Source of the DNA: Alphaproteobacteria bacterium HT1-32
Lineage (GTDB): Bacteria > Pseudomonadota > Alphaproteobacteria > Rhodospirillales > HT1-32
Direction: 5' to 3'
Length of the DNA stretch: 64,000 nucleotides
Assembly (NCBI GenBank): GCA_009649675.1
Contig: WJPL01000001.1
Coordinates: forward strand, 1,260,469-1,324,468
Shown: in pieces, positions 1 to 9,057 of the stretch
Layout: every line of letters starts with the position of its first letter
How positions within the stretch are numbered: the stretch's first letter is position 1
Translations under genes and position numbers: made by a program
The notes under the pieces: generated by a model
Databases searched by the model: none
The model's input: the letters and a program-made list of their open reading frames with translations, nothing else
Told to the model about the DNA's origin: nothing

Positions 1-2629
1 TACCCTGTTTCTGACCACCTTCTCTGTCGGTATCGCCATTGGATCAGCCCTCTGCAGCCGGCTGACCCGCGGCGAGATATCCGCCCGTCTGACTCCCTTC
101 GGTGCGATCGGCATTACGCTGTTCGCTATTGATCTCTGGCTGACAGCACGCGGCCTCTCCCTCCCCGACGAAGGCCTGATCTCTGCCGCAGAGTTTATTC
201 GTGCCACCGGCGGCATACGGCTGCTGGTCGACCTGACCGGCATCGCCATTGCCGGTGGTATCTTCATTGTACCGCTCTACGCCATTCTGCAGGCCCGCAG
301 CAGCAATGCCGACCGGGCCCGGATGATTGCCGCCAACAACATTCTGAATGCCCTGTTCATGGTTGCCGGGGCGCTGGCGGCCGGAGCCGCACTGGCCGCC
401 GGGCATGGCATCACCGACCTCTTCCTGGGTATCGCCGTCCTCAATGCCGTTGTCGCCCTTTATGTCTGCCGGCTGATGCCCGCTGAAATGCTGCGGGCCG
501 TCATGCAGGGCATCCTCAAGATACTCTACCGGGTGCGAACCAGCGGTCTCGACAATATCGGGAAAGCCGGCCCCCGGGCCGTCATCGTGGTCAATCATGT
601 CTCGTTCCTTGATGGTCTGCTGCTGGCGACTTTCCTGCCCGGCAATCCGGTTTTTGCCATCAACACGCATATCGCCCGCCGCTGGTGGGTGAAACCGTTC
701 CTTGCACTGGTGGATGCCTTCCCGCTGGACCCGACCAATCCGATGGCGATGAAGGCCCTGGTTGCCGAGGTAAAGAAAGACCGTCATTGCGTCATCTTCC
801 CGGAAGGCCGGATTACCGTCACTGGCGCCCTGATGAAAGTCTATGAAGGGCCGGGGCTGATCGCCGACAAGGCCGATGCCATGGTTATTCCCGTCCGTAT
901 CGATGGCGCCCAGTACACGCCTCTGTCACGGCTGAAGGGCAAGATGCGGTTGCGCTGGTTTCCGAAGGTCCGTCTTGTTGTTCTGGAACCTCGCAGGTTT
1001 GAGCTGGCCGATGATCTGGTTGGGCGGAATCGCAGGCGGGCCGCAGCAGACAAACTCTATGACGTGATGTCGCGCATGGTCTTCGAGACCTGTGACACCG
1101 ACAGCAATCTGTTCAATGCCCTGCTGACCGCCCGCCGGATTCATGGCGGCAAACACGAAATTCTGGAAGATACAGAACGCCGGCCCATGAGCTACCGCCG
1201 TCTGACCACCGCCGCGCTGGCGCTTGGCCAGCCGCTGTCCCGTCTGGCCGGTCCGGGAAAATCTGTTGGTGTCATGCTGCCAAATGCCTCCGCTGCGGTC
1301 GTCACCTTCTTCGCCCTGCAATCTATTCGCCGGACCCCGGCCTTGCTGAACTTCTCGACCGGCCTGACCAACATGCTGCATGGCTGCAAGGCTGCCGGAA
1401 TTGATGTGGTCATCACCTCCCGTCGCTTTGTTGAAATGGCAAAGATGGAAGAAACCGTCGCCGGTCTGGAGGCAGAAGTTCGCATCGTCTATCTGGAAGA
1501 TCTGGCAAAACTGATCGGCAAAGCCGCGAAACTGAAGGCCGCCATCCGTTCCACTCTCTATCGTCTCGGCATCGGGAAAAGCCGGGCTGCGGCCAACGAT
1601 CCTGCTGTCATCCTGTTCACATCCGGCTCGGAAGGCACGCCCAAGGGAGTTGTTCTGTCGCACCGGAACCTGCTGGCCAACCGCTACCAGATGGGGGCCG
1701 TGCTGGACTTCAACCCGACGGACATCGTGTTCAACGCCCTGCCGCTGTTCCATTCCTTCGGCATGACCGGAGGGATGTTGCTGCCGCTGCTGTCGGGGGT
1801 CAAAACCTTCGTCTATCCCTCACCCCTGCATTACCGGATCGTCCCGGCACTGGTCTATGACACCAATGCGACGATCATGTTCGGAACCGACACCTTCCTC
1901 AATGGCTATGCCCGTTCTGCACATGCCTATGATTTCTACAGCCTGCGATATGTTTTCGCCGGCGCGGAAAAAGTGAAGGATGAAACACGCCGGACCTGGT
2001 CTGAACGCTTCGGCATCCGCATTCTTGAAGGCTATGGTGCCACAGAAACCGCGCCGGTCATCGCCGCAAACACGCCGATGCATCACCGTGCCGGATCGGT
2101 TGGCCGCGTGCTGCCCGGTATAGACTGGCGGCTGGAAGAGGTCCCCGGTGTTGAGGAAGGCGGGAAACTGCATGTCCGCGGACCCAACATCATGCTCGGC
2201 TATCTGAAATCCGACAAACCCGGTGATCTGCAACCGCCGCCGGGGGATGAATATGATACCGGTGATATCGTCACGGTCAGCGATGACGGATTCGTCACCA
2301 TCATCGGCCGTGCCAAGCGCTTCGCCAAAATTGCCGGTGAGATGATCTCGCTGAACGCCGTGGAGAATCATGTATCGAAGCTGTGGCCTGATCACGCCCA
2401 TGCCGTCGTCAGCATCAGTGACCCGAAAAAAGGCGAGGCGCTGGTGCTGATCACCGAGAAAAAGCGCGCCGGAAAAAAGACCCTCTCCGACTTCATCCGC
2501 AAGCAGGGGGGCACCGAACTGATGGTCCCGAAGCAGATCATCCAGCGCGATGAACTTCCTGTCCTCGGCACCGGCAAACTGGATTACGTCTCGCTGGGCA
2601 AGATTGCCGCCGGAGAGGAGCAGAAATGA
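1..2629 (+). CDS. MFS-acyltransferase-acyl-ACP ligase fusion (Aas/LplT-like), 5' end missing
   Basis: The reading frame is open from base 2 and ends at TGA 2627-2629, so the N-terminus lies before the window. Three modules are visible in order. First is the last part of an MFS/LplT-like lysophospholipid transporter with hydrophobic segments (about 2-520). Next is a PlsC-type glycerolipid acyltransferase with the NHVSFLDG (HX4D) motif near 592-615 and the FPEGRIT motif near 799. Last is an AMP-binding ligase with the P-loop-like FTSGSEGTPKG near 1615-1650 and YGATE near 2032. In the known family the fusion re-acylates lysophospholipids at the inner membrane using acyl-ACP made by its own ligase domain. 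It converges on a GntR gene 15 bases away. An internal ATG at 323 exists, but the upstream sequence is clearly coding in frame. Confidence 0.9.
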   Translation, partial: TLFLTTFSVGIAIGSALCSRLTRGEISARLTPFGAIGITLFAIDLWLTARGLSLPDEGLISAAEFIRATGGIRLLVDLTGIAIAGGIFIVPLYAILQARSSNADRARMIAANNILNALFMVAGALAAGAALAAGHGITDLFLGIAVLNAVVALYVCRLMPAEMLRAVMQGILKILYRVRTSGLDNIGKAGPRAVIVVNHVSFLDGLLLATFLPGNPVFAINTHIARRWWVKPFLALVDAFPLDPTNPMAMKALVAEVKKDRHCVIFPEGRITVTGALMKVYEGPGLIADKADAMVIPVRIDGAQYTPLSRLKGKMRLRWFPKVRLVVLEPRRFELADDLVGRNRRRAAADKLYDVMSRMVFETCDTDSNLFNALLTARRIHGGKHEILEDTERRPMSYRRLTTAALALGQPLSRLAGPGKSVGVMLPNASAAVVTFFALQSIRRTPALLNFSTGLTNMLHGCKAAGIDVVITSRRFVEMAKMEETVAGLEAEVRIVYLEDLAKLIGKAAKLKAAIRSTLYRLGIGKSRAAANDPAVILFTSGSEGTPKGVVLSHRNLLANRYQMGAVLDFNPTDIVFNALPLFHSFGMTGGMLLPLLSGVKTFVYPSPLHYRIVPALVYDTNATIMFGTDTFLNGYARSAHAYDFYSLRYVFAGAEKVKDETRRTWSERFGIRILEGYGATETAPVIAANTPMHHRAGSVGRVLPGIDWRLEEVPGVEEGGKLHVRGPNIMLGYLKSDKPGDLQPPPGDEYDTGDIVTVSDDGFVTIIGRAKRFAKIAGEMISLNAVENHVSKLWPDHAHAVVSISDPKKGEALVLITEKKRAGKKTLSDFIRKQGGTELMVPKQIIQRDELPVLGTGKLDYVSLGKIAAGEEQK

Positions 2630-2631
2630 AG

Positions 2632-2645
2632 GCCGGATATCCGGC
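2632..2645. repeat. 14-bp perfect palindrome between convergent genes
   Basis: GCCGGATATCCGGC is perfectly self-complementary. It sits between the stop of the acyltransferase fusion and the stop codon of the GntR gene, whose stop it touches. It could act as a small bidirectional hairpin, but no T-run follows on either strand, so a terminator role is only a possibility. Confidence 0.4.
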
Positions 2646-3415
2646 TAGTCCGACGTCACCAGATCCAGTCCCGGAATCTCGGTAAATCCCCGACGGGCTT
2701 TCATGTCATCAAAGGCCCGGCGTTTGGCCTCCCGGGAGCGGTAGGCATGTTCCCGCATCAGGGCCTCAACCCGGGCCCCTTCGCCACGGATCAGGGCCTG
2801 AAGAATTTTCACATGTTCGTCATGGCTGGTCCGCACCGCCGACAGCATCAGGTCCGGTGCGTGCAGGTTGAAAGCCAGCGCACCGGCCGACGCCAGAGGG
2901 ATCCGGTCATTGGTCTCGATTGCCTTGGCCAGGGCCGCATTGCCACTGGCTTCGACAATGATGTCGTGAAAGCTGACATTCAGCTGCGTCCATTCCGCCG
3001 TATCCTCATAGGACAGGTAGCCTTTTTCCATAATCCCGTCGCTGCCGGTAATACAGGCTTCCAGTTCCTCCCGGTGCGCGTCGGACAGGCCTTTTTCAGC
3101 CACCAGCCTTGCCGCCATGCCTTCCAGCACGCCCCGGGTATCAATGGCATCCGCCACCTCGTCGATGGAGAAGGCGCGAACCGCAAAACCGCGACGGCTG
3201 GCGCCGGTCAGCAGGCCTTCCTGTTCCAGAATGTTCAGCGCCAGTCGCACCGGTGTCCGCGAGACACCCAGCTGCGCCGAAACCGGAATTTCCGCGATCC
3301 GCTCTCCCGGCTGAAACGCGCCGGACAAGATCATGTCACGCAGCTTCAGGGTCACGAATTCAAGGTTCGTTCCGCCACGATCACCGGACTGCCGGGTCTC
3401 TGCTGAAGAGGTCAT
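2645..3415 (-). CDS. GntR-family transcriptional regulator, FadR/FCD subfamily
   Basis: A 256-residue protein. The N-terminal winged helix (about residues 20-85) contains the typical LGVSRTPVRLALNILEQEG recognition region. The rest is an all-helical FCD ligand domain (about 95-225), which in this subfamily binds small organic acids, often through a metal held by Asp/His residues. The ATG at 3415 follows an AGAAAGA-type ribosome site. The gene stands alone between a convergent lipid gene and the histidine-kinase block, so its target cannot be read from an operon. Divergent or distant TRAP and catabolic genes are the usual targets. The family call is firm; the effector is unknown. Confidence 0.9.
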   Translation of the reverse strand: MTSSAETRQSGDRGGTNLEFVTLKLRDMILSGAFQPGERIAEIPVSAQLGVSRTPVRLALNILEQEGLLTGASRRGFAVRAFSIDEVADAIDTRGVLEGMAARLVAEKGLSDAHREELEACITGSDGIMEKGYLSYEDTAEWTQLNVSFHDIIVEASGNAALAKAIETNDRIPLASAGALAFNLHAPDLMLSAVRTSHDEHVKILQALIRGEGARVEALMREHAYRSREAKRRAFDDMKARRGFTEIPGLDLVTSD

Positions 3416-3461
3416 CTTTCTTTCTGTCCCACGCGATTCAGTATCAGGTACATAGCGGCCA

Positions 3462-5378
3462 TCATGCCGGCAGACGGCATTCGACCATCAGCCCGTGGCG
3501 TTCACGGTCGCGCACCGTGACAGTGCCGCCATGCAGTTCGACGAACTTGCGGACAATGGTCATGCCCAGACCCGTGGCAGGGCTGTCGCCCGCGCCATCC
3601 CGGGGGCCGGTAAAGCTGCCGAACAGATCTTCCGGGTTGCGCCCCTGCAGCCCCAGTCCCGTATCGCCAACAGCCAGAACCAGCGATCCGTCGCCGTCTT
3701 CATCTCGCCAGGCCGTAATCGAAACGCGACCGCCGGGAGGCGTCAGTGCCAGGGCGTTACAGACAAGATTATACAGCGCCTGCTGCATCCGGCGTTCATC
3801 CACCTTCAGCCAGCCGATATCCGGCATGACATCAAAGTTCAGGGCAATCCGCCGCCGGTCAGCCAGTGCCCGGGTCCGGTTCAGAACACCAACGACAAGA
3901 GCGTGAATATCAACGCGGCTGATCTCCAGATCAACCTGTCCGGCCTCAACAATCGCAAGATCAAGAATATCGTCCACCAGCGACGTCAGTTCACGGCCAG
4001 ACCGCAGAATGGCATCGACATAATCAACCTGACGCCCCTGCAGTTTACCGAACATGCCGCCGCGCAGAACCTCTGCAAAACCTTGCAGAGCGGTCAGCGG
4101 GGTCCGGACTTCATGCGAGACATTGGCAATGAATTCCGACTTCAGCCGGTCTGCCGCCGCGAATGCCTCTGCCCGATCTTCCAGCGCCGCCTGCATCTGC
4201 ACATCGCTGGTAACATCCAGCAACGACAGCAGGATCGCGCCATCCGGTAACGGCACGGCCAGCGCATCAAAGGAACGCCCGTCTGTAAAGTTCAGCCGGA
4301 GGCGGCCATCCTGTCGTCCGGACAGGCAGGACAGCAACAACTGGCGCAGGGCTTCATGGTCATCCGCATCCGCCATGCCCGTCTGCAGGCTGTGCAGAAA
4401 GTCATCGATATGCGGCGACAGACCTTCGGCTTCCAGTAACGCCCCGAAATCCGGCCAGGATTCACGCAGGCGGGCGTTGGTCAGCAAGACCCGGCCGTCT
4501 TCACCGAACAGCACCGCCCCTTCAAACAGGTTATCCAGCGTCTTCTGCTGAACCGCAGCAACCGCGTTCAGGGAGGTCTGGAGATCCAGCCGCGCGGTCT
4601 GGTCCTCGAACAGGAAACACCGCCCGCCATCTCCGCCATCAACCACCAGCCGGCGCAGCACCCGCCCATCCGGCAGATAGAAATTCTGATCCCGGGGAAC
4701 CGCACCGGGCTGAAACAAAGCGAGCTCGCCATCCCGGAAGGCCCTGAAATCAACCTGTTCCTCGATCTGCCGGGTTGAGCGGAAATGCTCCAGAACCTTA
4801 AAATAACGCGGTTTTGCCGCAACAAATGTCTCGTCCAGACTGAACATGCTGCAAAATGTCTGGTTTGCGTCGATCAGGTTTGTGGTTTCGTCATACCGGG
4901 CCCAGGCCAGATCAACTGCATCGAACTGCAGGGCCGGGGATAAATCACCGGCACTGGCAGGCTGCATGACTGGTGCCGTCTGCGGCAGAGACTCGGGTGC
5001 AGGCCGGTCAAAGCGGGCACTGAACACGGTCACCTCACCATCAGAACGCCAGAGCAGATTCAGCGTTCCCTCGCCACCAGCGAGATCAAAGATATCTTCG
5101 TCATCTGTCCCCAGCAGATCAGCCGACAACAATCGCAGGCCCTCTGCCATCTGCGGAGAAAGCGCGACAAAGGCATCATTTTCCACAACCATCCGTCCGG
5201 TCAGGTCCATCGCCCAGGCCGGATTCATGTTTGCGGCCAGCGCCAGACGCAGGGGCGCGCGGTCCGGCGCGGCCTGCGGTGCGGCCTCGTCAGGAACGGT
5301 GTTATCCCTGTCTTCCGGCAGGGAAGTCTCCGGCGCATTGCCACGGACCGAGTCAAAAAGGCTGAAACGTCTGCTCAT
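3462..5378 (-). CDS. Soluble PAS-domain sensor histidine kinase
   Basis: 638 residues with no obvious membrane segment, so probably cytoplasmic. The first 400 residues contain three PAS-like segments (around 45-130, 150-270, 280-395), the second with a PDGR signature. The phosphoacceptor H-box SHEVRTPLTALQGF lies near residue 418. The ATPase domain shows an N-box (NLVCNALALTPPGG), a G1 box (GDTGLGL) and a G2 box (TGLGMTIVRKFVELHGG). It follows chvG on the same strand after 44 bases and may be co-transcribed with chvI-chvG. No response regulator accompanies it, so it is an orphan kinase that could feed ChvI or an unlinked regulator. The kinase assignment is firm; the signal is unknown. Confidence 0.9.
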   Translation of the reverse strand: MSRRFSLFDSVRGNAPETSLPEDRDNTVPDEAAPQAAPDRAPLRLALAANMNPAWAMDLTGRMVVENDAFVALSPQMAEGLRLLSADLLGTDDEDIFDLAGGEGTLNLLWRSDGEVTVFSARFDRPAPESLPQTAPVMQPASAGDLSPALQFDAVDLAWARYDETTNLIDANQTFCSMFSLDETFVAAKPRYFKVLEHFRSTRQIEEQVDFRAFRDGELALFQPGAVPRDQNFYLPDGRVLRRLVVDGGDGGRCFLFEDQTARLDLQTSLNAVAAVQQKTLDNLFEGAVLFGEDGRVLLTNARLRESWPDFGALLEAEGLSPHIDDFLHSLQTGMADADDHEALRQLLLSCLSGRQDGRLRLNFTDGRSFDALAVPLPDGAILLSLLDVTSDVQMQAALEDRAEAFAAADRLKSEFIANVSHEVRTPLTALQGFAEVLRGGMFGKLQGRQVDYVDAILRSGRELTSLVDDILDLAIVEAGQVDLEISRVDIHALVVGVLNRTRALADRRRIALNFDVMPDIGWLKVDERRMQQALYNLVCNALALTPPGGRVSITAWRDEDGDGSLVLAVGDTGLGLQGRNPEDLFGSFTGPRDGAGDSPATGLGMTIVRKFVELHGGTVTVRDRERHGLMVECRLPA

Positions 5379-5422
5379 GGCATCATGATAGCGCAGTTAT
5401 GCCCTGACGCATGCGGCATTTC

Positions 5423-7159
5423 TCAGATTGCCGGCAGGCGGACTACAAAACGCGCACCGGATGTCGCCCCTTCCTCATTCCGGCGGTTCTCGGCGTAAAT
5501 CCTGCCACCATGAGCTTCGACGATCTGCCGGGAAATGCTGAGGCCAAGACCGGAATGGTTCCCGAAATCCTCACCCTCCGGGCGGTCGGAATAGAACCGG
5601 TCAAAAATACCGGTCAGCTTGTTTTCCGGGATGCCCGGCCCGTCATCTTCGATCAGAATGACAATCTCGCCGCCTTCCATACGGGCGGAAAGCTCGATCA
5701 CACCATCCGGCGGGCTGAAGGAAATGGCATTGCCGATCAGATTGCGGAGCACCTGCACAATCCGGCCTTCCATGCCGGAGACCATCAGGCGGTTGCTGTG
5801 GAGATGCAGCACCATACGCTGACCACCGTCTTCAGTGCTGGACTGATGGACATCGACAAGGGTTTCCAGGATCCGGCCGATATCAACCGGCTCGCTTTCC
5901 GCCCGGGACAGTTCCGCATCCAGCCGCGAGGCATCGGAAATATCGCTGATCAGCCGGTCCAGCCGCTTCACATCCGCCATGATGATCGACATCAGGCGTT
6001 TCTGCTGTTCCGGATCTTTCACCCGTGCCGCCGTTTCGACGGCACTGCGCAGGCTGGTCAGCGGATTCTTGATCTCGTGCGCCACATCGGCGGCGAAACT
6101 CTCGATCGCATCCATCCGCAGCCAGAGCGCCTCGGTCATGTCTTTCAGGGCACCGGACAGATCGCCGATTTCATCACCCCGCGCGGTCAGGTCGGGTATT
6201 TCCATTCGCCCGCCCTGCTGGCGGCGCACGGCCTCGGCAACGGATGACAGGCGTTTGATCGGGCGGGCAATGGTGCTGGCGAGATAGATCGACAGCAGCA
6301 CCGTGATACCGAAGGCACCGGCAAATACCTGCAGGATGGTGGTCCGCACCTCGAACAGATTATGCTCGATCTCGGCCCCGCCCTTGGTCAGTACCAGCAC
6401 ACCCAGCACCTTCTTGTAGCGCTGGACCGGCACACCGACACTGATCACCAGCTGGCCTGCCGGAGTCTGACGGAGTGCCTCGGCCGGTTCTCCCCGCAGG
6501 GCACGTTCTGCCTCCGCGAAGTCATCCAGACTGACATCCCCCCGGTCGACGAAGACCGGCAGCTGTTTTTCATCCGGCACCAGCATGGCGATGATGTGAT
6601 AGAAAAACCGCAAGGTCAGTTCGAGCACGGATTCCCGTTCCGGCGGCGGCAGATCCTCAATGACCACCAGCCGGCCCGACCGCAGCAGATCCTGACTGTC
6701 GGCGATCAGCGCACCATTGGTTGCAAACAGGCGTGCACGGGTTTTCGTCGTCTGCACCAGACGCCGCACCATGCCGCTGACAATATCAGAGCGGAATTCC
6801 TGGACGGCGGCGGCATCCGTGGTGACAGCACCTTCACCAAGGGCGGCAGCAAACAGTTCGCCCTGCACCCGCAATGCCTCGGTTTCCGAGGCAATCAGGC
6901 TGTCGCGATATTCATCCAGATAGAGCAGGCCCGCCGCCAGCAGGCAAAGGGCTACCGCATTCACATAGAGAATACGCCGGGTCAGAGGCGAAAAGGCACC
7001 CCGCCGCCCGGGACCACGCGGGCGTGACTTGAAGCGGGAGCTGTAGAGCCGGTCTTCCGGTTTGGCGGCAAGCGACGGTTCAGCCGAACGGTTACGACCA
7101 AGGGACGGCATACGCCGCACCTTCCCTCGTCCCGATTCCGTTCGTTCCAGTCCGCTCAA
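5423..7159 (-). CDS. chvG: Sensor histidine kinase ChvG (ExoS type)
   Basis: 578 residues. A basic cytoplasmic N-terminus precedes TM1 (about 45-65), a periplasmic sensor region of about 210 residues, TM2 (about 275-300) with a HAMP-like linker, and the dimerisation domain with ADVAHEIKNPLTSLRSAVET. The ATPase domain has NLIGNAISFSPPDG, DDGPGIPE and SGLGLSISRQIVEAHGG. In alphaproteobacteria ChvG is a membrane sensor, held off by ExoR in some, that responds to acid or envelope stress and phosphorylates ChvI. The frame appears to start at TTG 7159, seven to eight bases after a GGGG-type ribosome site; an ATG at 7111 is the alternative. It lies 40 bases after chvI in the same operon. No exoR was seen in the window. 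Confidence 0.92.
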   Translation of the reverse strand: MSGLERTESGRGKVRRMPSLGRNRSAEPSLAAKPEDRLYSSRFKSRPRGPGRRGAFSPLTRRILYVNAVALCLLAAGLLYLDEYRDSLIASETEALRVQGELFAAALGEGAVTTDAAAVQEFRSDIVSGMVRRLVQTTKTRARLFATNGALIADSQDLLRSGRLVVIEDLPPPERESVLELTLRFFYHIIAMLVPDEKQLPVFVDRGDVSLDDFAEAERALRGEPAEALRQTPAGQLVISVGVPVQRYKKVLGVLVLTKGGAEIEHNLFEVRTTILQVFAGAFGITVLLSIYLASTIARPIKRLSSVAEAVRRQQGGRMEIPDLTARGDEIGDLSGALKDMTEALWLRMDAIESFAADVAHEIKNPLTSLRSAVETAARVKDPEQQKRLMSIIMADVKRLDRLISDISDASRLDAELSRAESEPVDIGRILETLVDVHQSSTEDGGQRMVLHLHSNRLMVSGMEGRIVQVLRNLIGNAISFSPPDGVIELSARMEGGEIVILIEDDGPGIPENKLTGIFDRFYSDRPEGEDFGNHSGLGLSISRQIVEAHGGRIYAENRRNEEGATSGARFVVRLPAI

Positions 7160-7199
7160 ACAACTGCCCCTTCCCCGGCGACGTGACTATTCCGTCGCG

Positions 7200-7901
7200 T
7201 CAATTGTCCTTGTAGCGATACCCGACCCCGTACAGGGTTTCAATCTGGCCGAACTCGTCATCCACCACCCGGAACTTCTTCCGCAGCCGCTTGATATGAC
7301 TGTCGATGGTCCGGTCATCAACATAGATATGTTCGCCATAGGCCGCATCGATCAGCTGGTCACGGTTCTTGACGTGACCGGGCCGGCGGGCCAGCGCCTG
7401 CAGAATCAGAAATTCGGTTACCGTAAGATCGATCTGCTCACCGTTCCAGGTGCAGAGATGACGACCCGGATCCATCATCAGCCCGTCACGACGGATGACG
7501 TTCTTCGAGCTTTCCTCCGCATCAGCGACGCTTTGCGTTTCATAACGACGGATTACCGCCCGGATACGCTCGATCAGCAGGCGCTGGGAGAACGGCTTCT
7601 TGATATAGTCGTCAGCCCCCATACGCAGGCCGAGCAGTTCATCAATCTCATCATCTTTCGAGGTCAGGAAAATAACCGGCAGGGAGGAATTCTGCTTCAG
7701 CTTGCCAAGCAGCTCCATGCCATCCATCCGCGGCATCTTGATATCAAGGACCGCCAGCTCCGGCGGCTTGCGCATCAGACCGGCCAGCGCTTCCTCACCA
7801 TCTGCATAGGTGTCCACCTTGAAACCTTCGGCTTCGAGTGCCATCGACACGGAAGCGACAATATTCTGATCGTCATCGACAAGTGCAACTGTATGCGCCA
7901 T
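7200..7901 (-). CDS. chvI: Response regulator ChvI (OmpR family)
   Basis: 233 residues: a receiver domain with the acidic cluster DDD at 9-11, phosphoacceptor Asp53 in [11 protein letters not shown] and the conserved Lys in KKPF, then an OmpR-type winged helix ending in [12 protein letters not shown]. As the ChvG partner it is expected to control envelope, exopolysaccharide and acid-response genes. It is first in the operon chvI-chvG-PAS kinase. In many Rhizobiales chvI sits directly opposite pckA; here pckA is about 4.8 kb away, beyond a TRAP transporter. ATG start at 7901 with GAGGATTT upstream. Confidence 0.95.
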   Translation of the reverse strand: MAHTVALVDDDQNIVASVSMALEAEGFKVDTYADGEEALAGLMRKPPELAVLDIKMPRMDGMELLGKLKQNSSLPVIFLTSKDDEIDELLGLRMGADDYIKKPFSQRLLIERIRAVIRRYETQSVADAEESSKNVIRRDGLMMDPGRHLCTWNGEQIDLTVTEFLILQALARRPGHVKNRDQLIDAAYGEHIYVDDRTIDSHIKRLRKKFRVVDDEFGQIETLYGVGYRYKDN

Positions 7902-8021
7902 GGGAAATCCTCCTGAACAGGCCCTTCATATGAGTATAGTCTGTCGCCCCGCAATATGGCTGAAATAAAGCAACCATGGGGTTATTCGGAGAATTCCGGC
8001 TGAAACTGGCCGTTTCAGATA

Positions 8022-8057
8022 AAAAAGAACGGGGCGCGGTGGGAAAACCACGCCCCG
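8022..8057 (-). terminator. Rho-independent terminator after the TAXI-TRAP genes
   Basis: On the minus strand a GC-rich hairpin with arms CGGGGCG/CGCCCCG, an inner TGG/CCA pairing and a small bulge (8030-8057) is followed by a run of six T (complement of 8022-8027). It lies about 40 bases past the stop of the TAXI receptor gene and separates it from chvI. Confidence 0.8.
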
Positions 8058-8094
8058 CTACAGTTCGGGACAGAAGCTGTTATCTGCTGTCCGG

Positions 8095-9057
8095 CTACTT
8101 CACCAGACCGACTTCCTTATAGAATTTCAGAGCACCCGGATGGTAGGGAACCGGGTTGGCTTCATGCATGGACTTCGGCGCAAAACGATTGAACGCGCCG
8201 AAAGCGGCGGCAAGGTCCGGCTTGTTTTCGTACATCACCTTGGTCAGCTCATAGACCGTATCCTCGGACACATGCGCACCAACGATGACGAAAAAGTCGA
8301 CCTCGATCATACGGGTCGGGTCATCAACGACCCCGGTCAGTGCCTTCGACGGGGATTTGGCAACAATGCGGCCCGACGGCAGGGCTTTCGAGACAGCCTC
8401 CGCCGCACCCGCTTCATCACCCAGCGACAGATAGCGCCAGCCACCGGACATTTCCGCCATGGCCTTTTTGCCGACACCGACATTCATCGGGATCAGCGCC
8501 GCATCAATCTTGCCCTGTGACAAGGCGTTGATCGCGGAGACAAAATTCGGCATCGGGACTTTCTTGAAATCGTCCTGCGTCAGACCACCGCTGGCCAGTG
8601 CCGCATCCGTATAATAATGGAAAATCCGGCCCGAGGCATAGCCGCTGGCGATCTTCGCACCTTTCAGGTCGGCCAGTGACTTGAAGGGTGAACCGGCAGC
8701 AACCGCAAAGGAAGTCTGCGTCGGGAACGCAACACCAACCATACGAATGTTCGGGTTGGCAAGACCGTCAAACACACCCTCACCCTTATGAGCGAAAGCG
8801 GCTTCACCACCATTTGCCAGACCGAAGTCCAGCCGGCCCTGATTGATCATCGGGATAAAGGTGGACGACCCTGCAAACGGTGCCACGCGATATTGTTTCC
8901 CGGTCTTCTCGCTGACCACCTTGGCAATGGCAGAACCCATCGAATAGAACAGCGCACCCTGCGGATTGGTGCCAATTGTAACGGTCTGACCGAAAGCCTG
9001 ACCGCCCAGTGCGATGACCCCGGCAAAAGCTGCCAGGACTGTGTTTCTGACTGACAT
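8095..9057 (-). CDS. TAXI-family TRAP transporter substrate-binding protein
   Basis: 320 residues. A signal peptide ends near QAFGQ (about 1-23). The mature protein has the TAXI hallmark start TVTIGTNPQGALFYSMGSAIAKVV and an IASGYASGRI segment. In the known family this periplasmic receptor captures an organic anion (C4/C5 dicarboxylates, glutamate and 2-oxo acids are examples) and hands it to the fused permease. Its ATG overlaps the stop of the permease gene by one base (TAATG), so the two are translationally coupled. The substrate cannot be told from sequence. Confidence 0.93.
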   Translation of the reverse strand: MSVRNTVLAAFAGVIALGGQAFGQTVTIGTNPQGALFYSMGSAIAKVVSEKTGKQYRVAPFAGSSTFIPMINQGRLDFGLANGGEAAFAHKGEGVFDGLANPNIRMVGVAFPTQTSFAVAAGSPFKSLADLKGAKIASGYASGRIFHYYTDAALASGGLTQDDFKKVPMPNFVSAINALSQGKIDAALIPMNVGVGKKAMAEMSGGWRYLSLGDEAGAAEAVSKALPSGRIVAKSPSKALTGVVDDPTRMIEVDFFVIVGAHVSEDTVYELTKVMYENKPDLAAAFGAFNRFAPKSMHEANPVPYHPGALKFYKEVGLVK

